Notes: generated from the letters alone by a model not told the origin. Counted from the stretch's first letter, positions 43,533 to 56,909 are shown. The stretch is DNA of 64,000 nt from Vermamoeba vermiformis (GCA_045837725.1 JBEWZL010000076.1:1-64000); one strand, 5' to 3'. Translations and numbers: made by a program.

Positions 43533-46500
43533 ATGGAGGAGTGGTCAGTTCAGAGGAGAGTGAAAGTGTATCGGCTGAACGCAGAGGGTGGATGGGACGA
43601 TAACGGCACTGGTTTCGTCACTTTAAAACCTATAGATGTAATTATCGATCAACGATATGACGAGGAAAAGCTTGATTGGACAATTATTCATCAAAATTAA
43701 AATTAAATTGTTGCCTTTAGATCTGATCAGGCGGATCTTCGCTAATTGGCAAAAATGATATTAATATATTTTTATTGTAGAAACATGGATCAATGGGCAT
43801 TGTCGTTCAGTCAGAAGCTGGCGAAAATGCCGTCATCCTTGAATCAAAAATCTCAGCGGAGGATATTTATCAGCGACAACAAGGTAAGAATACGCATAAA
43901 ATATTATATTTAATTAACCGCAAAAATATTTTGTGCTTTATTGAGCTCAATTAAACTTCTTCGTCGGCAAACATTTTAGATCGCTCTCAAAACAAATAAC
44001 TAAACATGTCTTTTCCAGACACGCTTATTGTATGGAATGAACCCTCTGATGACGAAGACGGAATAGATCTGGCTATCAGTTTTCAAGAGCCCCAAGGCTG
44101 TACTGAAATATGGTAGGGTTATTTAACGCTACTCAATAATTGCGGATCATTAAGAAAAAAATTTGTAGGGAGCAATTAATGGAGATTCAAGCTAAGATGA
44201 GCAAGTCTGCATTTATTGGTATGTTGCAAAAAGAAACCTATCGACGTATTTGTTTTTAGCCCCGATCTAATTGTTCCATAATTCATATTAGATTTTGATG
44301 ACATTCTTGGTGCCCGATCACAAGGTATTAAGCTGTTTCGTCATTTTGTCATAATACAAATGCACCGGCCCTTATTTTAGCGGGAGAGCTATTTTTGAGG
44401 GCCAGGCTATTTTTGGCTTTTTCGCGCTTCCTACGCTATATCTCCGCTCTAATAATCATTTTTTAGATTTTTTGGAACTCGAAAGCTCGGCCAACAGCAT
44501 CGATTTGCCGCCACCAAACTTAAAACACTTGGATCAGATCGTCAAAATATTTCAAGATCCAACGTCTAATTCAGCCAAAGATCGCTTAGCTAATGCCGTA
44601 TTAAAAGAGGTAAATATTATTGAAAAATAACTAAAAAGAGATTTGGCCCATAAATATTAATTGCAGATTTTTCAATTAATTACCTAGTACCGATTACTAA
44701 CAAATGTACATTTATCGCATTAGAATTATGTAAAGAAAATGTTAGAATTATTCCACGATGTCGAGGATTTGGAAGACACTGAAGATCTGCACAAAATCTA
44801 CGAAGTATTCAAGAGCATGAGTAAGTGGACGTTCTATTCTATTAAAATTGCTTGAGCACGCTTATCATTGCAAAAATATTACCGAAGCCCCTAATGCGGT
44901 TAATTTGATCATCGATGTAACCACGCGCTCGTACGATTAAGCTAACAACGTTGACATTAATAGTGATGTTGAACAACAATCATTTGCTGGAGGTATTATT
45001 TAGTCCAGAATACGTGCTCGATGTTATGGGCGCTCTAGAATGTAAGTACTACGAATAGTGTTTGCGCTTATAATATCCGAACTCACGACTGCTCGTAGAT
45101 GACCCTGAGTTGAGGCGGAAAATGAACCATCGTGAATTTTTAACGAATATGGTCAAGTTCAAGCAGGTAAGACCGCGTTAATTAATTGAGGTGTTGCCGC
45201 GACAGTACTTAATTCGTTATTAACATTAGGTCGTTCCGTTCACCAACCCAACAATTATAGAAAAGATTCATCAAACATTCCGAATGCACTATGTCAAAGA
45301 CGTGGTGCTGCCGCGCACGTTGGATGAATACACATTTGCACAAATCAGTTCTTTGATTTACATGAACAACATTTACATCGTCTCGCACTTGATCGACGAC
45401 AGCGAATTTTTGAAACAACTGTAAGTCCCACTCGAATAGTGATAAATAATGATGTCCTCGATACTAACAACGGATTGAACAGGTTTTCTAAGATGAAGAA
45501 AGCGGAGACTAGCAACGAGGACTTTTTGGATCTGTTGCGATTCTTACAGGAGTTGTGCGATCTATCCAAGTCTCTTGATATGAAGGGCAAAATGTTGTTC
45601 TTTAAGTACGTCTAATGACATAACGGTATAATGTAGCGACACTAAATTAACTGTTTTTCAACAGCACGTTAACGAACAAAGGTATCTTTGAGGTACTTCA
45701 AAAAGCACTCACAAAAGAAGACGCCAAAACGCGTTCAATTGCCGTTGAAGTGATCTATTTCATCACAGAACACGACTCGTCATTGCTGCGCGCGTACATT
45801 TTGAACCAAGAGAGCAAAGAAATGTTCAAACTGCTGATCAAAGTGCTCACTCAAGACGCGGAGGCAGGACTCAAGAACATCGTGACTGATGTCATTCGAT
45901 TCTTGCTCGACACTGAGAACAAAGAGTTTGACCTGCGGAGCTTCAACGTAAGTACTTGCAGATAAGACCTCCTATCATGAACGCAGCTAACAATGGTGGA
46001 TGTCACAGAAACCAGCAGAAAATGCGGTGCAAAAGAACGACTTTGTCAATCTGTTCTACACTGGCTACGTCAAAACTATTTTCGAGCCTCTCGAGCGCGA
46101 AGTTCCCAAGAGTAAGCACCACGCTTCGTAAGGTATTAGTTCGAAACTAACGCTGTACATTTTTCAGCTTTGCACACCGAGGCAGAAGGCTTGACGAAGT
46201 ATAACCTGCTTGAGTTGTTGTCTTTTATCGCAGCAAAGCATGGCTACAGGTAAGAGAACACGAGACAAGCTACCAAACTTAATTCTAACGCGTGACTATT
46301 AGGTCGAAGTACTTCTTATTAAACAGCTTTATTATGGGCAAAGCACTCAACTTGCTGCGTTCCAAAGACAAGTACCTCGCACTCGGAGCTCTGCGCAGTC
46401 TGCGCGCACTTGTCGCGACTAAAGACAAGTTTTTGATCAAACACATCGTCAAAGAAGACTTGTTTAGACCTGTAGTCAAGTCCTTTGATGAGAACGGACC

Positions 46501-47090
46501 ACGCTACAATTTGATGAATTCAGCTATTGTGGAGCTGTTCGAATACATCCGACAGGTAAGCGGAACAATACAACGCAGTAACGTGATGGGGTACTAACGC
46601 AATGCCACAGGAAAATATTAAGCCATTGATTGCGTACTTTGTCGAAAACTTCTACAAACAGTTCGAAGGCGTCGATTATGTAAATACTTTTAAAAACTTG
46701 AAAATCAAATACGACCAAAACGAACACGTGGAAACACCTGCCCCCGACGCTGGCTCAAACAGATCTGCGCGAAGGAAGGTGAATGATGACGACGAAGAAG
46801 AAGAGGCCTATTTTGATCGCGAGGACGATGACGACGAGGAGGACAATAAGAGCGAGGCCAAAGAGTCCAAGACACCTCCACTAGTGTCGTACCCTGATGA
46901 CGAGAATGAGGCCAAGAACGGCGCTGCAAATGACGCGAAGGACGAGACCGCGCCTTCACCGTCACGCAAGAGAAAAGAGTTGGAAAGTGAAGAAGACAAC
47001 GACGACAGGCCACTCAAAAAATTGAAAACTTCGCCGGTGAATGGTGAGCACGAGGAAGGCACGAAAAATAACGACTCTGGCGGTGTTTAA
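43533..47090 (+). CDS. PP4R3: SMEK / regulatory subunit 3 of protein phosphatase 4
   Basis: Targeting subunit of PP4 that selects substrates in DNA repair, MEK/FOXO signalling and development. Many exons run from 43533-43637 to the stop at 47088-47090. The EVH1-like N-terminal domain is clear (QRRVKVYRLNAEGGWDDNGT, DTLIVWNEP, AISFQEPQGCTEIWEQLMEI). The Armadillo-type helical body follows (LPPPNLKHLDQIVKIFQDP, ELRRKMNHREFLTNMVKFKQ, HYVKDVVLPRTLDEYTFAQI, NLVNLFYTGY-like segments, SKYFLLNSFIMGKALNLLRS). The tail is acidic (DDDEEEEAYFDRED) with basic nuclear signals (SRKRKELE, PLKKLKT). Architecture and length match Dictyostelium smkA and human PPP4R3. No damaged segment was noticed. Confidence 0.93.
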
Positions 47091-47277
47091 TAGCAGCGTA
47101 ATAAATAATGAACTACAAATTGGTCAAAAAAACAACTAGTTCCAATAAGTGTAAGGCACTTTTATGTAATATGAAGCTCGAAAAAATTTGGCTTGAAAAA
47201 CGAGCTTCAAATTTGAAACTGCCATAATTACTTTTTTGTTTGTCGCTTGCACAACGTGGCAAATAACAATATAATTA

Positions 47278-49554
47278 ATGCAACCAATACCCGAAGAATC
47301 AGCGGTGAATGATCCCAAGGGAAGTCTGACTAGCTTGGAAGATCGCATCGAGAAGAGCAAAAAGTTATTACGTCCAGTACTGAATTTGAGCAAATCACTC
47401 GATTTAAATGGCTCTATTAATACAGCGGATGCTATTGTTGAATCGCCTTCAGAAATCATGCACGATCTAGCCACTATGTTTGGGCAACGCAGAATCTATT
47501 TCAAAAAAAAGGCAGCATTTGTATTATGGCGTGACTATACCAGAAGAAAAGTTGTGAAGCGACTAAAGAAGGATCTAATGGAAAAAGAGCGCGTAAGAAA
47601 AATATTTAAATTTTAATAATTCGCAAAATTATCTAATTAATAATATCCTATTATTATAGCGATTACTAGTGTCAGAAAATAAGAACAAAATTCTTCAAAA
47701 TTCTTTTGCGACGCTTGGCTCGATGTCAGCAATTGCTTTCTTTTTAATCGTCGCCTATTACAACTACATTATGATACATCCATATTTCTACCCTATGTAA
47801 GTAGTAACCCCGCTACAAACATCATTCAGTTTGTTTGCAACGCATCTGACCTTTTGGCAGATTCATGGCAATTCTCATCGCGATTCCGCTGAGTCAAGTG
47901 CGCGACAAATTAGTGCAATTTATCGGCGTATTTGATGCATGGTACAGCACGCGACAGAAGCGCAAACTGACCGCGGCAGTGTTTTACAGCTCGGTAGTAT
48001 TGTTGATCCTGTTGTCGTTGACCTTTGGTAAGATCTAATAGACGACTTGCTGAATGTAAGCTAATGGCCTATTATGATAGGAATATTATACACGCCACTG
48101 TTAGGACTATCGGTACTATTAGCTGCGAGTTTGTTGTGCTTGATAGTCGCGTGGAAAGTTCGATCTCAAAGAAATTTCATTATGAGCCTTTGTAAGTCAC
48201 CCCTTATCTTATTAACAATATACTAGAAACAGTATTATCTGAATTACGACTAACATGGCATTGTAAACAGATCTGGTGGCCAGCTTTCTATTCGCGGTTG
48301 TTTTTCCGTCTGTATTCTTGGTCCGCAACTGCGTGCAAGAGTCAATTACACTAACGACCAAAATCAACGAATATTTACAAACAAATGAAGAAATGCAGCA
48401 GATTATGAATGAAGGACTCGATCAATCTGCGATCTACCACAAAATCGTCGATTACGCAGCTACATGGGGTAAACCGAATACTTACTTCGAAATGGACTTA
48501 CTAATATGATATTATAGGTATATCAAGGTCTGAATTGACTCCTGCTGCAATCAAAGCACGATTAGCGAGCGGAGTCTCGATCTTGACGAACAATGTTAGC
48601 GTCTTCTTTGGTACTTCTTACAACGTGATCACAAACATCACAAATACACTAGTCTCGCTTCTTATATTCTTATCGGCCCTATTCTACATCGTTTCGGTAC
48701 GTAAAGAGAACAAAAATTTTATGCATCTAAATACTTCGCATCCAGTACAAAGATGTGTTGTCCAAAGAAATTATAGAAGTAAGTCCCTTCACTGAAAAAG
48801 AGCAAATGAAGCTCGGCACATCGTTGAAGAACAGCGTCAGTCGCATTTTCATTTGTTCGCTGATCACCGGTCTGATCCACTTTACCGCAACATTTGCCTC
48901 ATTCGCACTCCTTGGCTTAGAGCTTAAATACATCGCTGCAGTAATTAGGTACCGCCTATAATATTTTAAATACAAATACAAATTAGCACGCGTATACACA
49001 ACTCGTGCTCATATTCACCAACATAGTGCCTTTCTCGCCATTATTCCCGTACTCTCCACGTGGATTATTTGGGTGCCTGTCACAGGCTGGCTCATATTCT
49101 CAGGAGACATTGTGCGCGGTGCTATTCTAGCCTCTGTGCACATCTTAGCTTCATATGTGCTCGATCCGCAAGTGTTTGCGTTGATCCCAGGTACGTCCAT
49201 CAGTCAAACCAATACACAAGGCATCTTATTGAATATTATATATTAGGAAATCCATACTATGCAGGCATGAGTGTCTTTTTCGGCATTAGTGCTTTTGGCC
49301 CGATCGGTGCTTTGACTGGTCCCTTACTAGGTACGAACTCTTACCTATATTAAAACGCCCTAAATTACGACTAATATAACCTTGTAGCTGGTATTCTCGT
49401 CACTACAATGGATATTTACAAGTCGTTCTACGCCTCGCGTGCAGCGCAGAAACTAGACGACAACTCCAAGCAGCGCATTGCTCATCTGCACAAGGTCTCT
49501 AATGAAGTCAAGCGCATTCAACAGATAGACGAACGATTGCACCTCGCGCAATAA
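47278..49554 (+). CDS. TMEM245-like protein of the AI-2E transporter (UPF0118) family
   Basis: Exons run from ATG 47278 to the stop at 49552-49554. A charged N-terminal region (SLEDRIEKSKKLLRPVLNLS) precedes about seven to eight membrane helices. The C-terminal part carries the family pattern: GLELKYIAAVI, SAFLAIIPVLSTWIIWVPVT, LASYVLDPQVFALIPG, and GISAFGPIGALTGPLLAG, with proline- and glycine-rich helices. Bacterial relatives export AI-2 or exchange Na+/H+; the function of eukaryotic TMEM245 is not settled. It ends in a coiled-coil-like cytosolic tail (LHKVSNEVKRIQQIDERLHL). Confidence 0.82.
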
Positions 49555-49869
49555 TGAGAAGACTTTGAGCCCAAGCGCGTTCAATTCCTCGGCGAACTCA
49601 AGGCAAATTACTGTGCTAAAATTGCCCGCTGTTCTGTTCCGCAAGCCAAAAAATCCCGATAACAACCGGTTTTCGCAAGTACGAGCAAACCAGTGCTGAA
49701 CTACAATTTTAAGTAGCACAAAGTGCGAATCGGCAGCGAAATAATAGGTTGCCAATACGGTATTGTACAATTATCTAGATCAGCTAGTTTTATTCTCGTT
49801 TGTAATTTGGTACATCTGCAGGCATCTTCGAGAGCTCTTCTCTGATAAGACGCGCCATCACATTACTGT
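49555..49869. other. Convergent 3' flank
   Basis: Joins the 3' ends of the TMEM245-like and Crinkler-type genes. An open frame across it (49453-49770, minus) overlaps coding sequence and has no coding look. No repeat found. Confidence 0.4.
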
Positions 49870-52759
49870 CTAAGTAAATCGCCACAACTTGCCAAACGCA
49901 CCGAGCATCGTGCTAAAATTTTCCTCGTGCACAAGAATTAGTCGCCTTGTTTTTTCCAAGGTTTTGGCTTCAGCAATTGGTCGATTAGTGATGAACAGCA
50001 GTGGGATTGTAGCTGGAACTTTGCTTCGTTCTTCAATGATCACTGCTCTTGACACATTTGTGTTTGTATCTGATTCCCCAATTCGTTGCGTGTGCTTGGT
50101 CTGTATTGCTAGCACAATTGTGTTGTCGACGTAAACAGCCACATCCCAAGACGAAGCCATTGGTGCATTGCGAACGACCAAAAAGTTCATTTCTGCTTTG
50201 GCCTTTTGTAGTGACACTTTGGCATCCTCCTTGTCTTCTGGGTCCTCAACTTCTTCGATTTTTTGTTCTAGTGGACAGATATGTTGCACAGTCAAAGCTG
50301 ACGTGACCTCTGAACCTGATTTACAAGCGGATAACAATTTACGCACGGCAAATGGTCCTAACGGCACTTCTTGCTGCTCTATATTGTGTGGCATGGAAAG
50401 GCCCTCGAAGAGATTTTTCAAGCTGACTGTTTTGTAGCCGCACATCCAGTAAGCCCGAAGGCGTAATGCAACCAGTTCAGCAGTGAATTCCTAACGGATT
50501 ATTATTAATTATTGTTTCGCGATAGGCCAGTTGAAGACTTACTTCGAAATCTTCCCATCGCCATTGAAAATCAGGACAAAACAGTCTTAAGCTGAACATG
50601 TTCTTGATGCTTTTCTTCGTAATATACCAGCGGATGACAGCGAGCGGCAATGACAAGTAGCCTTCTGTTTGTTGGGTGCCTAAACCCTTACTACTACTCT
50701 GGACCCATACAGCTGAACCTTGAAAAATGAGCTGCTTAACAGTGGTTGCATGGTTTCCCTACAACAACATAACGTATTAACGACACCATGACCCCAGCAA
50801 TAGTATTCATTTAAAAGGTATTAAATAAATCAACAGGAAAATAGTAATAGTAATTTTTGATGTTGCCATGGCTAGGCTGCTACTTACACCAGTTAGTGCC
50901 CTTCCTAACATTAGTTTGACTTGTGCTAAGCAAACTGAGGTGATTGTTTTGTAATAGTCTTCAGAATTCCCTTGTCTTTCAGAGTAGAGTGCCCAGTACT
51001 TTTTTTTCACCTCTTTCAACAATTGCTTTGCGTTGCAGCGGTTCAAGTCTGCACTAGCCAGGGAAGCAGCTAGAAATTCAATCAAACGAGGATTGCCATC
51101 TATGATACTTTTTTTAGTTGCTGTCAAACATTTAAATCTCAAAATCTAAATAATTACGGCATCGTTGCCCATCAATAAAATAATATTATTTGTAATTTTC
51201 CAATAACTTACCCAGCCACCGCAAGCTCTCTTCGACAAAAGGCATTGCAAGAATTTCTTTCGCATTTGCTTTGTGGTACATTTTTGTCATGACATCTTCG
51301 AGAAGCTTGCTGGCGTCCGATAGACACAGGGGTTGCAAGTTGATCAAAGTTATTCCGCCGGTACTTGCATTAAGGTTCGTCCATTCGGTTTCGTCGAAAG
51401 ACGCTCTCAAAAACGCTACATGTGTGCCACTAATGATCAATTGGACAGTGATGTCCTCCTTCATATTAGCACACAAGCGGACGGCGTGGCGGAGTTTGAG
51501 GAGCTCATTAAACTCCAAGTTTTGAATCTCGTCCAGATAGATCACAAGTTTCAATCGAATGTTTGGGTCCTACGAATGATAGGATTATAACGTGTCAAAT
51601 ATCGAATTTAATTGTGAACCAAAGATTTTTCGGCTGCACTCGGTCAAAATTGGCTACGTCTCGCCGGTAATTTTGTCGCTGGGAAAAGCTAAATTTTGGA
51701 GGTTCGTCGGAAAATAGCTATGAACTTACTTTTTTCGAGGTCACTGCTTCCTGAACAAACGCCGTCAAGTTCGCACTCAAATTGTCTTCGTTGAAGCCTA
51801 AGTATGGCTTCAACAACTCGTTGACGTTACTGCAGAGAGGAGGGACATCCACCAACACTTGCAGATCGAACTCCAACTTTTCGATAAATTGCAATGCAAG
51901 CCGAGTCTTTCCAATGCCACAAGGTCCGCCGATCGCTATTGTAGTTGGTCGGAACCCTAAAATCCCCTGATTCTCGGCGAAAACTTGTTCCATCCGATCC
52001 AGATCAGTTTTCCTCCCGACCCAAGCTTTCTTCTGACTGACCGTCTGCACGGAATAAATTTAAATTTTAAAATTGAAACGAATAGATATGAAGCGTACCA
52101 AATTGCCAGCAGGGCCTGAGCGATTGATCTTTTGTCTCTTGTTCTTTCGAGGTTCTTCATCAGAATCAGCCGAAGCGGCTTCAGAATGCTTTCTTTTTTT
52201 GCCTTGCGTAGAATTTAGCAAAAAACAAATAATTATAAGGAGCTAAGTATTGGTAATTACTTGGTTTCGCGAAAGGCTCGATCTCAACCCACAACGTTCG
52301 CAGGGAAGACCTAGAAATCAGCCCATTCTTCGTTTCTTCTTCGAAATCGGAAAACACGTCTGTAATTGATTTGTAAGCAAGAAGCGACTTTCCATTAACC
52401 CTTGCTTTCATCAGTACATCCAGGTCGCCTTGTTCAAAGCCCAAGACGTTCCGCGCCCAATCCGCCACGTCTTCCTTCGTCCACTCTGCTACTGGCTTTG
52501 CGGATTTCGTGTCTGCATAACTAATGCTTTAAGACTAATAGTTGTGACAAAGATCGAACGAGATTCGGATTCAAGATTTAGTTATAGTGGCCGTATTTAA
52601 TTTAATTTGATTATTGTAAGTATACGTATTTTGAAACATAATTGAGACCAGCTAGGGATTTAATTAAACGAGATTCGGATTCAATTATCGGTCAAGTCTA
52701 ATTTCTCGTAGAAGTGAGCCAATCAGAAAAGTAATATTACCTCGTGCGTTTTCCGCCAT
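49870..52759 (-). CDS. Crinkler-type P-loop NTPase with C-terminal nuclease-like domain
   Basis: Eight exons (52741-52759, 52261-52512, 52099-52202, 51730-52044, 51212-51569, 50888-51120, 50543-50758, 49870-50490) give 705 residues. Residues 10-85 are a SAM-like domain (VAEWTKEDVADWARNVLGFE, ARVNGKSLLAYKSI). Next comes a basic stretch with likely nuclear signals (SKKRKHSE, PRKNKRQK). A STAND/Crinkler-type ATPase follows: Walker A GGPCGIGKT (Lys171), Walker B LVIYLDEIQNL (Asp243, Glu244). The end has a restriction-endonuclease-like pattern, Asp615 (SSWDVAVYVD) and Gln629-x-Lys631 (LAIQTKH). This NTPase plus REase order is that of CRN proteins, known as host-directed effectors in oomycetes and chytrids and also found in free-living protists. 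In free-living hosts a role in genome or pathogen conflict has been proposed. The gene is intact, with normal local introns. Nuclease activity is inference. Confidence 0.75.
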
Positions 52760-53138
52760 TATATATTTACTAATAAGAAACTAATGAAATACTCTTCACG
52801 CGTGGTATCATCCATAAAAGAGAGATGATTTCAAAAAAAAAAAGGCGCGCATCTGAAATATTTGCTGAATAAAAGGCCGTTTGATTTCGAAGTCGTGCTG
52901 CCAGAGGCCATGCGGTGGCGTTGACTAAATTTTGACCATAACACGCCAAGTTATAGACTTTTCTGGCGATGACGTGCTGGGAATTTTTTCCTTCCCTTTC
53001 AGGAATTCTCAAACTAGTGACGCGTCACCAGGGGACCAAGGTACCATCGTTCGGCTATCATTCCAAACATAAAATCTTAACCAAAATGATCGTTGCCATT
53101 GTATTAATCCTCAGCAACACCGCAACACAACTCCCGCC
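52760..53138. other. Intergenic, divergent promoter region
   Basis: Lies between the Crinkler-type gene (minus) and a plus-strand membrane protein gene. Nothing recognised beyond AT-rich DNA and a poly-A run near 52835. Confidence 0.4.
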
Positions 53139-53720
53139 ATGATCAACATCAGAAGATCCAAATCCGAAACTGCAGCCGACTACGTTAAGTTCTTCGTCGT
53201 TGGAATAGCATCAATATGGCTCTTAATAGTGAGTGGACTATGGGCGAGAAGAACGCACGAATTATTGGGCAAATCTAAAGAACCTTTGGATGCACTCACT
53301 CTCCCGCCGTTCATTGAAGGCAGTATCGAGACCTATGCCCTGATCAAGCTCACTGTAACGTATATATTATTGTTACTCCTACCAGCAGTGCCTACAGTAG
53401 TCTCCTTGTACATGTGCTACAAAACTTTCTCCAAGTTTTCGCATCCGTTCTTTAAAGGAGTAACTCTGGTGCTTAGTTTGGGTCTATTCATAGCATCAGT
53501 AATACTGCAGGTGCACTGGACATGGCACGGATTGCACTCAGGCACATTTGTATTGCCGCGAGAGGTTCTCAACGAGTCTCTGCAGCAAGCGACCTCTGTG
53601 CTCGTCAGTTTTTGGCTGCTGATCATCAGTGTATTTCCAGCTGTCATTATTGTCTCGTTAATATGCTTCGTATACTTCAAATTTTTTGGCAAGAAGAAGG
53701 AAAAGACAAGATTAGAATAG
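53139..53720 (+). CDS. Four-helix membrane protein, family not recognised
   Basis: One exon of 193 residues. After a basic start (MINIRRSKSETAADY) come four hydrophobic segments: VVGIASIWLLIVSGLW, LIKLTVTYILLLLLPAVPTV, VTLVLSLGLFIASVILQV and VSFWLLIISVFPAVIIVSLI. The chain ends in a lysine-rich KKKEKTRLE tail. The layout resembles tetraspan proteins in general, but no tetraspanin CCG or claudin motif is present. An AATAAATAAG lies about 30 bases after the stop. Confidence 0.7.
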   Translation: MINIRRSKSETAADYVKFFVVGIASIWLLIVSGLWARRTHELLGKSKEPLDALTLPPFIEGSIETYALIKLTVTYILLLLLPAVPTVVSLYMCYKTFSKFSHPFFKGVTLVLSLGLFIASVILQVHWTWHGLHSGTFVLPREVLNESLQQATSVLVSFWLLIISVFPAVIIVSLICFVYFKFFGKKKEKTRLE

Positions 53721-54052
53721 AGATAATTTGGTTACTGTACAGATTTCAAATAAATAAGTAGTTCGATTATCCTGAATGTTCATATTTTTTTCTATTATTT
53801 GTAGGACGTTAATCATTATTTTGGCTTTTAAATAACGCATCTCGTGCTAGTAGCTTCTTATTTTAAGTGCAGTGCGAAACTATTGATGGCCTTTGACTAC
53901 ACATTGAATTAGTGACGTGGTCGTGTTGCTCACGTCAGATCAACGAAATGAACTCAGTTTTTGTTTAGTTCACTTAACGTGCTTGAAATTCGGATCTCAG
54001 TTCACGGAGCATATTTCTTTACACATCTAACAACACTAGCACACGCTTGCAA
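53721..54052. other. Intergenic
   Basis: Short gap before the TPR gene with a CACGTGACGTGG-like composition near 53910-53940 (GTGACGTGGTCG) but no certain element. Confidence 0.3.
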
Positions 54053-56608
54053 ATGAGTCATCGTTATTACAACCGAGTACCACGCACGCGTGAGTTCCCA
54101 GTCAAGTGGTGGCAAGCTGCTTTGATCGTGGCTGGCGGTGTTGGCGCTATTGCCGCGATTGGCTTCTTAACTGGCGGCAATCAAGCCGAGAAAAAAACAA
54201 AGAAACCTTCGCAGAAACCAAAGCCTAAACAACAAGAAGGTATGTAGAACAAGATCCAGATCTTCATTCAAAAAAGCTGCCGTTATTTTTATTTGACCGA
54301 TTATAATTTGTGGATAGTATGCCATTATTAATTGGGCGCTTTAGGACGGCTAATAATATTTTCTGAATTTAATGAACAATTATTTTAATTTTATTATTAT
54401 TTTAATTCAGCCTCTTCCTATGATCTATTTGCAACATTGCTCCATCAAAGCAAGCAAGCTAAAGCAGGTCAGTCAACTATACTACACTATTAATACCCCT
54501 CGCGTCATCACGTGACTGACGTTTTTTGGATTCGATCGCATCCAGCTGGTGACTTCAAATACGCTGAAGAATACGCGATGAAAGCTTATGAATATGCTAA
54601 GACTACTCTCGGCGAGAAGTCAGAAATAGTAGGCTTGGTATTGTTCATGTTGTACGACATTTACAGCTCGCAACACAATCTTGAACGCGCTGAATGGGCT
54701 TTGTTGCAGTACGTAACGGATCTAGGTTAATAATAGGACCTTAGGAATATATCGTAGTAATATTAATATAACAGTATCTCATGTATTCAATAATCCGTAA
54801 TCCTATTTTTGCTCGAACTATTTTTATTGAACGAAAATGCAGATCTATAACCACAAATAAGCAAAATAAGCCTGTATAGAATATATTATATATTTATGCG
54901 CATTAGTATCTAATACACTCGCTAATTGCTGTCTATGCAGAGCTATTTCAGTGTTGAAGCTGCATCAAAACACAAAAGAGACCTACGCCTTCTCATTGCG
55001 CAATCTGGCTGATATTTACACCATTCAAGTACGTATTAGCATATACTTATATATAGTGATTAATTAATAATGAAACGAAGCTCGTGTAACGGATCCGAAT
55101 TTTAATCGGTTTCAGGATCTCGGTCCAAAAATACTTTATATGGCTAAGAATTAATACTAATGCTTATACTCATATATAGGAACGATATAAAGAAGCAGAG
55201 CCGTTATCTGAAGAGGCCTCGTCCATCATCGAGCTGATCCACGAACACGAACCAGAGCACGAGAATATTGGCATGGCCTTAGCTTCGCTAGGAAACATTA
55301 AAGCTAATTTGGGCAAATATCAAGAGGTATATTTAGCGAACAGTAGCAATATAATAGCGAATATTAGTATTATTTTCTGCGGTAATTAATGTTGAAATTG
55401 GATGCAGGCTGAAAAAGCATTTAAACGAGCCTTGGCTATTTCAAAGAAGAGATTCGGTTACAACAATATGATCACTATTCAATGTATATTAAAGTACGGC
55501 CTAATGCTGCTCGATGTTGGTAAGTCAAAAGCAAATCTAGTTAAAAATGTTCCGAGGCTGATCCGAATCTGGCTTACAGGTCGTGTCGAAGAATCAGAAA
55601 AGATCTTTAAGGATACCATTACTATCATGGAGAAGGAAACTGAAGGTACTGCTATATTATAAGCTCGTGTAGTATTGTTAACTAACGTTACAAAATTCAA
55701 TAGCAAATCCAGATCTGCCGAAACAAAACACAATGCCGTTCTTGCGTCATTTAGCCGATCTATATATTGAAACTGGCAACTTTGCACAAGCTGAAGCTGT
55801 CTTGCTCAAGTAAGTCACAAATTAACCCTACATCCATCGTTGGCGCTTAGATCTCGCAAACAAATTGTCAATTTATTCATTTTACCTTATATACTAATAT
55901 ACTCATGCATATTATTAGGTTTAAAGAGGTCGCTAAGCACACTGGATTCGAACAACATGCGCATCTGTGTCTCGAAACTTTGTACTGGCAAACAGGCCGC
56001 GAAGAAGATGCGATGAACGAGCGAAATCAAATGAAGAACTTATTGAAGGACAATAGCAAGGCTTTGCCTATGACCTCGTCGAAATACTTGCTCTCAAAGT
56101 AAGCCACATCCGGTACCTCGATCGTGCCCAAATCTAACTTCAGTATTCGAATAGGGCTGCCACGCTCGAAGCCTCGTCCACTAAGCCTAATGTCTATCAT
56201 ATGAAACTGCTGATTAAGCGCGCTGTTGGCACTAAGAAGTCAAATGGTCAATTTGGCCGCGAACTCAAATTGCAACCCGGATCTGTGCTTGAATTCCACT
56301 TTGATAACCCCGATAAGCGTAAGTAGATCATATATGATATCATTTATACGATTCTAAGCTAACTTCTCGCACCAGCCTCTGAACCGCTGATCACATCCGT
56401 CGAAGTCAGTGACACTGATCAAGAAACGATTGAAGTCACCAGTGAAGCGGTGCACGGCGTTAAATTGCACGAATTTTATGAAGTGCGCGTGTATATTTAC
56501 AACAATAGGGAACGAGAGACCAAGCTCGCCGTGCACCATCAACTCGTCCGCGCTGAAGACTCGGATGTGGACAAGGAACGAAAAATTGTACCGCGATTCG
56601 TGGTGTAG
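54053..56608 (+). CDS. TPR protein with N-terminal membrane anchor and C-terminal beta-type domain
   Basis: About ten exons from ATG 54053 to TAG 56606-56608. A short basic leader (SHRYYNRVPRTREFPVKW) is followed by one membrane helix (AALIVAGGVGAIAAIGFLTG) and a lysine-proline linker. Then come five or six tetratricopeptide repeats (FKYAEEYAMKAYEYAKTTLG, RYKEAEPLSEEASSII, YQEAEKAFKRALAISKKRFG, RVEESEKIFKDTITIMEKE, NFAQAEAVLLKFKEVAKHTG). The last 130 residues are strand-rich and unrecognised (LKLQPGSVLEFHFDNPDK, YEVRVYIYNNRERETKL). Leader plus anchor suggests a mitochondrial or ER membrane location. The TPR part is reminiscent of TTC19 (complex III assembly), a weak suggestion. The final acceptor after the AG at about 56163 is chosen because the frame then stays open; the earlier AG gives an early stop. 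Confidence 0.78.
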
Positions 56609-56909
56609 AAGAGAAGTGAATAAACTGTCATTATACTTATAACAATCTATCCAAAGTTCCGTTTCAGAAGAACAATTGCTGCCCAAGTTTCCAACAGGCA
56701 AAATTCAATGCTCGCAACTGTTACAAAAATTCCCTTATTGCTACAGCAAAATAAATATGGTTTTAATTGTCCGAAAGTTACAAGGTTATAAATAAATTAA
56801 TAGTCTATTAATACTACGTGGTTTTGACGATGTTAATATTACAGTTGTTTGGGTTGAAAAATTGCGGGCCATGGTATAGCTTTAGATCAAAAACGAACTG
56901 TTGTAGGGC

